Below the pieces are notes generated by a model. That model was not told the DNA's origin. It saw only the letters and a program-made list of their open reading frames with translations, and did no database searches. From positions 6,467,346 to 6,531,345 of the forward strand of contig CM074761.1 in assembly GCA_037355855.1 (NCBI GenBank): DNA of 64,000 nt, given 5' to 3'. This document shows, one piece after another, positions 49,907 to 59,381 of the stretch. Origin of the DNA: Pseudo-nitzschia pungens. Lineage: Eukaryota; Bacillariophyta; Bacillariophyceae; Bacillariales; Bacillariaceae. Numbering within the stretch: position 1 is the stretch's first letter; every line of letters starts with the position of its first letter. A program made the position numbers and the translations under genes.

Positions 49907-50163
49907 CTGCTGCTCCATCTCCTTCTTTTCCTCTTGCTCCTACCATCCCAAACCGCAACTGGGAAGTGCCCGCCTCGACCGACCGACCGAACGAACGAAC
50001 GAACGAACGAAAACGCAACAAACTACGACGCAACAAAACACCAGAATACGACACACAACACACAACAAATAATACAGTAAGATACAACACAGCAAGAAAA
50101 ACGCAGCAAAAACACCACTAACGAATCCATCGATCCATCGATCCATCTATCCATCCATTCATC
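49751..50163. other. Upstream region of the nuclease gene
   Basis: Non-coding. (GTTGTC)n at 49,874-49,908, (CGAACGAA)n at 49,986-50,013, (ATCCATCG)n just before the ATG. May include the promoter; no core element recognised. Confidence 0.6.
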
Positions 50164-50946
50164 ATGGCGTTTCGGTTTCCGTTTCGCATTCGCAGCGGCG
50201 AGCTCCAGAGCATCCCTCCCCGGAGGTCCCCCTTCGCGACGGGCAACGCCAACCGGTGCCGGGTGCTTTGGGCACCCTTCTCGGTTCGACCGAACGGTGC
50301 GCTCGCGAGAACGCTCGCCGGTGCGGTTGCGAAAGCGAGTGACGCCACCATCCACCGCGTCGTTAGCGCAATCAAAAGCGAAAACGAAACCAAAGGCCGA
50401 CCCACCGAGCGGCGGGGGTCTCCGGAGCCGCTGCCTTTGCGTTCGCCTTTGCCTTCTCCTTTGCCTTCTTTGCGTTCGCCGTCGCCGTTGCGTCTCCTGA
50501 ACAAGTCGCTGTACGAGGAATCGCAGAGGTGCCCTCGATTGGGATGGTTCTCCCGCCGGAATCGCCTCCCGTCGCAGCAAGCGAACGCGAAGGATCCGGC
50601 GTTCCGACCGAATCCCGGCAGCAGCAGCAACAGGACCACCAACAACAAACAGAGCACCGTGATGAGAGACTTTCTCGCGCGACAGGGCAGGGACTTTGAA
50701 GCCTACGTCTGCGCCCACAAATATGGATACGGACACGAACACGGACACGGACACGGAAACGGAGTTGGGCAGCCTCCGGATGCCGAGGCTTCGACTCGGA
50801 CGGTGTCCGCTGCCCGCAACGAACAACCTTCGGATCGCATCATCGCCGTCGTCGACGAAGCGTCCCCGGACGTTGCGGCGAGCGTCACCTCGGTCCTCAT
50901 GGCGCCACGGTCGTTGTCGTCATCGTCATCGTCATCGTCATCGTTG

Positions 50947-50981
<35 letters not shown>

Positions 50982-53427
50982 CTCTTCCCGACCGGACGTT
51001 GTGCTCCAGCCCACCTTTCGCTGGGGCAACCTCGTAGCGCGAGCCGACGTGGCCGTCCGACAAGGACGGCGATGCGGGAATGCTCCTGCACAAACACACG
51101 CACAAACACACGCACAAACACAAACTCCTCCCCCCGCAGAGGATTCTTGTGCCGCTGCGAGGGATGCCTGGGAAATCGTGGAGATCAAGAGCGCCACCGT
51201 GTCGTCGTTGCGCAAAAAGATTCCCGACCTCGCCTTTGCGGTGCACGTCGCGCGGTTGGCGGGATGCTCCGTCGAACGAGCCTCGCTGGTCATGGTGAAT
51301 CCGAATTACGTCCGGCCCAACGACAAAAACGATGACGAAAACGAAAACGACACCGCCGTAACGCGTCCGACGAGTCGCGGTGCCAATGGCGGTAAGGGGG
51401 ACGACGAGAGAAACGAGGATTGCCCCCAAAATTCCCTCTACACCACCATCGATTGCACGGACCTCGTGAACGAGTACATTCGCAATCGCAACATGAACGA
51501 GACCGTGGCAGTCATCGACCGCGTCACCGGGGAGGGGGGCAAGGAACACGTCCGTGACAGTGACAACGACAGTGACAACGACCATGACAGTGACAGTGAC
51601 AGTGACAACGACCATACCAATGGCAATGGCAATGGCAATGGCAATGGCAATGGCAATGGCAATGGCAGTCACGACGATTCCGAGCCCCCCCCGGTCGAGT
51701 ACAAGCTGGTCTGTGGCAAGTGCGAACTCTTTGGAATCGAGTGCGCGACGACTCGGACTACAACCTCTGCGAAAGCATCTGCATCCACGGCACAATCGCA
51801 ACGCCACCAATCCGGCGAGGGGGAGAGCAATGCTGCTAGTACCGATGCTACTACTACTACTACTTCTAGTACCGATACTACTACGATTGGGCCACCCCTC
51901 GAAACGCGGGAGCACACCATCTGGGAACTCCCGCGGCTCTCGGCCAAGCGCTTCCCCGAACTCCTCGAGCGATCGCTCCCGACGCTCAAACTCGTCGACC
52001 TGGACCTGACTAGCAGGGGCAACGGCAACGGCAACGGCAGCATCGGCAGCACCGGGACGTCTCGGGAGCAGCAAGCGAGGGAGGACGAGGTGGAACGTTC
52101 GCTCCTGACGGAGGCCCAGCGAAAGCACCGGGAGTGCGTCCTCCGCAACGAACCGGTGGTGTGGAATCCCTCTCTGCTCCGGAAGGACCTGGAGGCGATC
52201 CATATCCAATCGCAAGGACAGTCGCAAGGACAAGGACAAAGCGGTCCGGCCGCGGTCTGGTACCTCGACTTTGAGGCCGTGTCCGTCCTGTACCCGCCCT
52301 ACCCGGGAATGTCGCCCTACGAAACCATGCCCACGCAGTATTCGCTCCATCGTCGCACGGTGGTGGCTGCTCCTGCGGATGCGGATGTGGATGCTGCTGC
52401 GGATGGCAATGGCAATGGCAATGGCAATGGCAATGGCAATGACAATTCCAGTGGCAATGGCAATGACAGTGACAGTGGCAATGACAATGACAATTCCAGT
52501 GGCAACAACAAGGGCATCCTCCGCTGGACGGGTGTCGCGACCGGCGACGACACACCGGAAGAGGAGCTCTTCCACACGGACTACCTGGCGGACCCGCGGC
52601 GGGATTGTCGGAGGGAATTCGTGGAGCGACTCCTGGCAGATCTGGGGTACGACTCGCACCCGCACTCGCACCCGCGTCGCACCGGCGCGGCGGTCGGTCC
52701 GAGCACGGCATCCGCCGCCCTCGGCCCCGTTCTGGTTTATTCCTCCTACGAAGAACGGCAGCTGTCCAAACTCGCCCGCGACTTTCCGGAGCACTCGCCC
52801 GCCCTCCGCGACATCATCGATCACCGGCTGGTCGATCTCGAACCCATCGTCCGCAAGCGCATCTCCCATCCCTGCTTTCGAGGCCGGTCCGGCATCAAGG
52901 TGACGCTTCCGGCGCTGGTGCCGGGATTCGAAACCGCCTACGACGAGCTGCTGGGTGGTGGCAATGGAAATTGCAACGGCAATGGCAACGAAGGAATCGC
53001 CGACGGGGGTGCGGCCGCGGCAGCCTTTGCGGAGATGATTTCGAGGGCCCAGATATCGGACGTTGACGACGACGACGACGGCGCTTTCGATCGAACGAGG
53101 ACCGCCCTGTTGGAATACTGCAAGCTCGACACACTGGCCTTGGTCGAGATCCACAAGGCGTTGTGGAAACTTCTTTTGGAACACGAACAGCGAGAAGAAA
53201 GACAACAAGGGCAACAACAACAACGACAACTCCAACTGCAACACGAACCAAGAAAGGAGGCCGCTTTTGCGAGTCGGGTCGGAACCGAACAAAGCCTGGG
53301 GAGTCGCACAGTGGTCCAGCTCAAAGCTATGCTTCGGGATCGCGGGTTGAAGGTATCGGGGAGAAAAGCCGAGCTCGTCCAGCGTCTGATCGCAAGTCGC
53401 GAGTGCGGTGCGAGGGATCCTCGATGA
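50164..53427 (+). CDS. Bacterial-type PD-(D/E)XK nuclease + DUF2779 exonuclease-like + SAP protein
   Basis: 1,087 codons, no intron. Residues 1-60 are Arg/Ser/Ala-rich with one acid, like an organelle presequence. From ~110, LLNKSLYEESQRCPRLGWF matches the start of bacterial DUF2779 proteins. The PD-(D/E)XK core has Asp295 (ARADV) and Glu340-Ile-Lys342 (EIVEIKSA). Cys123 with Cys517-x2-Cys520-x6-Cys527 form a Cas4/AddB-like set able to hold an Fe-S cluster. Then a DnaQ-like DUF2779 domain: Asp702/Glu704 in WYLDFE, YSSYEE at ~860, HRLVDL (Asp891) and Tyr985-x3-Asp989 in YCKLDT, a DEDDy-type set. A SAP DNA-binding motif closes it (~1047-1079). Domains are separated by Ser, Gly-Asn and Asp-Ser runs coded by simple repeats. 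Function is inferred: DNA processing or defence, in nucleus or organelle. Confidence 0.85.
51541..51669. repeat. Coding simple repeats (GACAGT, GGCAAT)
   Basis: GACAGTGACAAC and GGCAAT units expand Asp-Ser and Gly-Asn linkers inside the nuclease gene; others at 50,910-50,985 (TCG/TCA, poly-Ser) and 52,404-52,500. All keep the frame. Confidence 0.85.
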
Positions 53428-53466
53428 CGGTGGACGGCGACGGCGACGACCAAGCGAGGGGCATGA

Positions 53467-54015
53467 TCCAATGAGCCTTTGAATTGCTGGGACGTTTCTC
53501 GGGTTACAAACATGACAAAAATGTTTCCGAAATCATCTTTCAACCAGCCCGTCGACAGAGGGGACGTTTCTCGGGTAATAGACATGACAAACATGTTTCA
53601 TAATTCATCTTTCCACCAACCCATCAACAGATGGGACGTTTCTCGGGTAATAGACACGACAAACATATTTCATAATTCATCTTTCAACCAACCCATCAAC
53701 GGATGGAACGTATCTCAGGTGAACTCCATGTATTTCATGTTTGAAAAATCATCGTTCAACCAGTGCTTAAATTCGTGGGCAAACTTGCTTTTACCTGATT
53801 TGCAGCACGATGTTTCACCCTATGTCTGTGAAACTTTATCACCCAGCCACAAACCAAGCTCTAGTCCAAGCACAATGCCAAGCATGCAGCCGAGTGGTCT
53901 TCCTAGCGTACAACCAAGCATGCAGCCCAGTGTGAAGCCCAGCTCGTTTCCTTCATCATCACCCAGCCACAAACCAAGCTCCAGTCCAAGCAACAATGTC
54001 AAGTGTGGAACCTAA
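53467..54015 (+). pseudogene. BspA-type LRR / PSxxPS protein fragment
   Basis: The open frame begins just after a stop at 53,464-53,466 with no ATG near it, and is already inside a repeat (EPLNCWDVSRVTNMTKMF). Four BspA-like leucine-rich units (DUF285: SFNQPxNxWDVSxVxxMxxMF) cover ~100 residues, then a P-S-x-x-P-S region (HKPSSSPSTMPSMQPSGLPS-like) of ~65 residues and a stop. This two-part layout is common in large diatom surface-protein families. Signal peptide and most repeats are missing, and the fragment lies only 40 bp beyond the nuclease stop, so it is read as a truncated copy. Confidence 0.75.
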
Positions 54016-54277
54016 TTTGAATCCCAGCCCCGTTCCTTCATCGTCAACAACTTTTTTGTCCAATCTACATCATACTGATTGTGATTTTTTTTGGCTCAAT
54101 TTACGGTTGAGCTGTCATCCCTGTCTCAGGGAAAGACTTTCAGCGCCTTGTTTTGATGTGCATTGTTGGAACTGATTGCCCATTCAGTCATGTTCATCCG
54201 AACTGTTGGATCACATCTGCAATCACTGACATGGCAGCAGCTTTTAAAGGTTTGACTTTATTTAATGAACCACTTCA
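54016..54277. other. Spacer, no gene seen
   Basis: Non-coding, AT-rich; may contain unreadable remains of the retroelement that follows. Confidence 0.5.
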
Positions 54278-55217
54278 TTGCCGGGATACACAGAAAGTCA
54301 CTTCCTCAAGACGACACAAAGGTTTCCCATGAAAGTTTCTAAAGGAGAGGGCATAGTAATTATGGACAGCGCAGGGGGAAATAGGCCTACAGTGACTGAG
54401 AAAGCATGGACCAAGGTTGGAGGAGAGACCGGCTTGACCTCAGCTGTGAGACCTTTTATGTCAAGCGACGTAATGGATGGTCACTCAGTGGTGAGTGCAG
54501 TGACCAAAGCAACCATCCTGGGAAGAGAAGATCCAGTTCTGTTGCTGGTCCAGTTTGCAACCTACATCACTGAAGACTAGGACAGCACAGAAGGGGAGTC
54601 CCTGTTAACAACAATCGACATGGGAGATCACGGAGTGAGAGTAGGAGTTCAACCTCAATTCCCAGACTGTGGGATCAAGAATGGGAATACCTTCCTCCCT
54701 TTTTGGCATGATGAAGAGAAAGTCTTTTTCAAGTTGTCCAAGCCAAATGAAGGAGAGCTAGACTCATTGGAGTGATTTGAGTTAAATTCTCCTGCACCAC
54801 CAGATCTCAGGGAATATCCAATGCTCAGGCGCAAGAGAAATTACCAGCGATTCAGTTTTGGTCAACTCCCCATGCTTGAATTGAGAAAAAGGATGGCAAT
54901 GCTCCCTGAGAGAACTGTGAAGAAGACTTAGAAAATACAACCCAGTTTTATACAGAGATTGAAGAAGAGAACAGGGAAATTCCAAGGAAGCATTAAAGGA
55001 AGCATTCTAAGGCATTCCACTACAAGCGCCAGAATAAGCCAGTTGCAACTGACTATACCTATTTCTCCCAAAAGAAAAGCCAAGGTCACAATGGAGGACA
55101 GTTTTTCTGTGGAGTCAAGTCAAAGAAATGGTCGTACCATCCATTGAAAACAGTTTCCCAATGTACCAATGCCCTAAAGGATTACCTACAAAACGAACAT
55201 ACCGCACCATCCGTTCT
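54278..55217 (+). pseudogene. Decayed Ty1/copia fragment (protease to integrase)
   Basis: A row of frames broken by stops and shifts. The first (54,278-54,580, continuing past a TAG to 54,775) contains IVIMDSAGGNRPTVTEKAW, a worn copia aspartic protease, and SVVSAVTKATIL. Further on, ENTTQFYTEIEEENREIP leads into KPVATDYTYFSQKKSQG and FFCGVKSKKWSYHP, which resemble the start of a diatom copia integrase core with its first Asp. No LTRs or RT were found. A different, older copia lineage than copia-1/-2. Confidence 0.65.
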
Positions 55218-55280
55218 GTTACGCAAGGTTACGGCAAGGTTACGGCAAGGTTACGGCAAGGTTACGGCAAGGTTACCAGG
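55218..55280. repeat. 11-bp tandem repeat GTTACGGCAAG
   Basis: Five units, the first (GTTACGCAAG) one base shorter and the last partly degenerate (GTTACCAGG). It ends the integrase-like remnant. Confidence 0.9.
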
Positions 55281-55836
55281 TATGAGTAAGTCTTCATGTT
55301 TACGTAAAAGTATTTTACCGTTCGCATCAAGTAACAGGGACTCGTACAAGTACCAGGTAACCTTACTCGTACTAATACGAAGTACCGGTACAGTGTCCCT
55401 GAAATGCAACTGACGTTGCAAATATTATTGATAGTACAACCACATACGGGATTCCACGTGGGATTCGATACACTAGTTGACACCATATTATTTTAGAAGT
55501 GCCTGGACCATTTTTTGTGGTCTGAGAGTAGAGTACTGGTTGCAATGCCATATATAGAAATATGGTAGAAACAATGGAATTTTACTCCCGTATTTTAACA
55601 CAGGGTGTGCAACTCTTGCAACAAAAACGAGAGGCTCTTGAGTAGGGATTCATCTTTTCCCAAAACCAACTCCGAAACCAACTCCGCCAACAGAGGTGCT
55701 GCCCATTTGCTTTTGCTCACAAAATTCATCACTGAATACACAGCAATTGGACCATTTAATTACAGTAACAACAAAAAAAAGAGGAAAAAAGAGAACAGAG
55801 AAAAAAGAAACAAGCAAAACAACAACAAGAAGTAGT
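55281..55836. other. Spacer, no gene seen
   Basis: GTAC-rich to 55,400, AT-rich beyond, with CCAACTCCGCCAACTCCG-like duplication near 55,664-55,690 and an A-rich run before the Crypton ATG. Confidence 0.5.
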
Positions 55837-58119
55837 ATGCCTCGACAATTGAGTACCAACCGGGCAGCTGTACGAGCTCGTGAGCGTCGTCGACGGCAAC
55901 GGGAAGCCGAAGCAGCAGAAAATGCTAGGAATTTTGCAATTGCCTTTGGTAACATGGGGACCCACTTGCTTCCTCCAGAAGATCAAGAGCGCCTTGCTAA
56001 TAATCCTCCTGACCCTCCTGATGTTGCTCGGGCAATGGCTGAACAGGAACAAGAACAACGCGCTGAACAGGAACGACAACGCCGAGCTGCTGCTGCTGCG
56101 CCGGCCCCTGCTGCTGCTTCCCCCCCCCCCCCCGCCGCTGCTGCTCATCCCCCTGCTGGTAGAGGGCCAACTGGGCGCCCAATCTACAGAGTACCAGCAG
56201 GCCCTCCCCCAGCACTTCCAAATGATGTCCATGCGCCAACCCAAGTCTACAAATACCACCGGATCTTGCTTCAGTTTATGAATTATGTGACTGGAGAGCC
56301 ATACGAAAGCGATTCAATTATTCCATTAGAACAACTGAATACAGTAAGACCACACCATCTCTTCCATTGGATGTGCTTGAAGGTGTATGGGAAGGAGAAT
56401 CCTAATAAAAATGACACGCCGAAAATGAGATCAACTACAGTATGTTACTGGAAGAAGGCTATTTCATATTTCTTTGAAACAGAGATGTGCTGGTGTGAGC
56501 AAACGCAGAAAGGGAACCCAACAAGATCCACTAAGATCAACCGGCTCATCATGGCTATTGGTCACAAGGAGTGTAAAGGCAATGGGAAGAAGTCAACTGC
56601 AGATCGTGGCTTCACCAAGGGAGAGTACTTCCAGATACTGGATATGTTGAAAGGGCATAGTATTAATCATCTAAGGCACCAAGCAATGGTGAAATTCCAG
56701 CTCCATATGATAGCAAGGGGGGATGACTGTTGCCACGTCAAAAAGAAATGCCTGGAATAGAACTTGGCGATATACCCTGAGTACCTAACAGCACAAATGA
56801 GATGGTCCAAGAATGTTAAGGAAGAGAAGCATGCGCCAAAGCAGTGCCTGCTTGGATCTATGGACACCCGATTCTGTGTATTGCTGTCCCTTGCAATCTT
56901 CCTGGAAGTGTGGCACACTGAAGGTGGGGGCTCAATCAGTCAATGGTTGTTTGCAGATGGTACTACAACCAGTGCTGATCCTGAGGATGTACAGGATAAG
57001 GAAGCAAATGAAACTAAGAGTACCTATCAGCAGGTGATATCAGGAGCAGTCCACAGTGATTTCTTTTGCCCAGAAGGTGACATGGCGCTGGGGACTCACT
57101 CACTGAAAAAGATGGGTGCCACTTTGGCAAGAGTTTGTGGCGCGCATTGAGATGATGTAGACTATCGGGCCCGATGGAGAACAAAAGCAATGCAGGACAG
57201 GTACACTGATATTCAGCTTGACTGGCCTGATGTTAATGCTGCAAGCAGGCTTTGCCAGAAAGGTGTCTGTTTGTACAAGTCAAAAGATGACAGTGGGCTT
57301 ACAGATGAGTGGCTTGCCTCGACAATAGCACCTGGTATTAGATCAGCGTTTGGTAATGGCGTCGCCACCATCCTTTCGAAGCCCTTGATGTGGGCTTGTT
57401 TCGATGCGCACACTGTAGAAATGGTTCCCCCAATTGTTCTTGCTTATGAGGAGTTGGATGGACACTTAGAGGAGGAGAACCCAATCCAAAGAGTGGAAGT
57501 GATCCCCACGAACAACAATGGCGTTGTCAGCTTAGACGAGATCCCTGCAGACAAGGCAGAGATAGCGCTTGGGGCTTCCCTTGGGGGATTGCAGTGGAGG
57601 AATGCCATATATGCAAAGTTGTCGACTGTTCAAACAAATACTGCTGAGATCCGGAACCATTATCTTACAGAGGTTGCTGAACTGAAGAGATGAATGGTTC
57701 GAACGCTGATGTTGGCGGTCCGGGGTCTTCCTGCTGCTCCAGCGCATCAAAGGAATGCAATAGTTCCTGCTGATCCAGTCCCCCAGGGACTTGCTCCTTC
57801 TCGCCGGCCTGCAACTCTGCATCCCCATCCACTGACGCTGCAAGCCATGTGGTATGAGTATGTGAATGGGATCAAAGGAAGAAAGCCTGCAAGAGAGTTC
57901 AATCAAAGGGAGAGGCGTCACGAGAAGTACAAGTACTCCAGAAGAAAGATTATTTGGGGATGTGTTGAGCGCTTAACAAGGAGAGGAAATGATCTTAACA
58001 CAGCCATTACTAGAAGGATTGAAAACCACTACAGATCAAACCTGTCAATGATGCAGCTGATTAATGGCATGAGACGCGACGAGAGGAATGGAGGAGCTTC
58101 CTCGCTTCAAAATTACTAG
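55837..58119 (+). pseudogene. Crypton-like tyrosine recombinase, three in-frame stops
   Basis: A single frame of ~760 codons broken only by TAG (56,758-56,760), TGA (57,148-57,150) and TGA (57,691-57,693), without any frameshift. Basic N-terminus, Ala/Pro-rich linker (~80-115), core-binding helices (~130-260), then catalytic boxes: Arg294 in HMIARGDD (box I), H421-S-L-K in GTHSLKKMGATL where H-x-x-R is expected, DYRARWR and Tyr456 in QDRYTDIQ. The last ~80 codons (WYEYVNGIKGRK ... SRRKIIWGCVERL) resemble the GCR1_C DNA-binding domain of Cryptons. The stops and the lost box II arginine can each be explained by C-to-T or G-to-A transitions. Inactive; no terminal repeats seen. Confidence 0.8.
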
Positions 58120-59307
58120 TGACTTGTTGTTGGTGATGCAGCAGCTGTTGAACAGGGGAAGTACCCCTGTTGCTGCTGCTATCAGCTGCTTTCAATTTCA
58201 AGTTTATTGTTGTCCCTTTGCGGTTTGCTGTCCACTGGGGGGATCAGTTCAGTGAATCAATTCGGTCAATCAAATCAGAGATGTTTTCGGATCAATTTTT
58301 GTCGCCTCCGCCATTAGTTGTTGATTGTTGTGTAGTAGTGTAATACGTCTATGGTAGAAAATGTGTACATGTGCACCTTGCAGTCACCTTCATTGCTTTC
58401 AAGAGAGAATGGTTGGAGTATTGTCATGTCATGTGATCGACCCAGCATTGTCGGCTCTGTGACTGTGGCGAGAACCCATGTCAAAGATGTGTTTTTTGTT
58501 TCGATTTCGACTTGTATTTTTTTTTAGATGAAGTCCAACGCTGTTTGTGGATTTTTTTGGCTCCTCACCACACGCTGACTGACTTAGCGCTGCTGGTGCC
58601 AATGTTATGCATTACGAAGTACATTGTACATGTGTTTTGTACTGATAGTTGCATTTAAAATTTATTTATCACCACAGTATTTCATATTTCAGTAAGTACG
58701 AAACAAGTACGAAGTTAGGAATAGTATTACTACGGTAATCTTACGTAGTAAGAAGTACATGTACTTCGTAATTTTAAACATAACTTCAAACTCGTACAAA
58801 GTTCGTAACAATACCGAATACTGTAACAAAACTACTACGTACCGGTAATTTCAAATTACGTACGACTAATACCTGTACTACCTGGTACTGTACCGTACAG
58901 TAATCTTACTTCGTACATTGTACGTCTAAGCTTTACGGTAACCTTACTTACAGTGCCGTGGTAAAAAATACTACTATAGTACAGTAATAATTACGAAGTA
59001 ACTTGCGGTAATACTTCGATTATTGACTTACAGTAATTAATTATGAGGTACCGGTAACTAACCTACTACGGAACGAGCCTACTACGGAACGAGAGGAGAA
59101 CGACCGAACGCGACTCCAATATTTCTACGAGTTCCCTACAAGTAAGTTTTAAAAAAGGTTACCATCACGAAAGCACAGATAACCTACTAACAAAAACAAA
59201 AATGAAAAAAAAATAAACAGCAACAAAACCACCACCACCACCACCACCACCACCAACGACGGCAAGAAGTAATAACAAGAATAATAGAGAACAAACGACA
59301 ACGATAA

Positions 59308-59352
<45 letters not shown>

Positions 59353-59381
59353 CGATAAAAACAACAACAAAAACAAACACC
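58120..59381. other. GTAC-rich spacer, no gene seen
   Basis: From 58,600 to 59,090 the sequence is dense in TACGTA, ACGAAGTAC, ACCGGTA and GTACTTCG words. (CAC)n at 59,228-59,254 and (AAC)n at 59,309-59,372 precede the SF1 start as its 5' UTR/promoter side. Confidence 0.65.

Noticed and set aside
50974..53292. 772-aa ORF antisense to the nuclease gene
   Set aside because: Lies on the opposite strand of a gene with recognised domains and is itself low-complexity (repeats of Ile-Ala, Val-Thr); a shadow of GC-rich codons.
55837..58119. UGA/UAG recoding in the Crypton as a functional gene
   Set aside because: Catalytic Arg of box II is also lost, and other genes here use TGA and TAG as real stops; decay is simpler.
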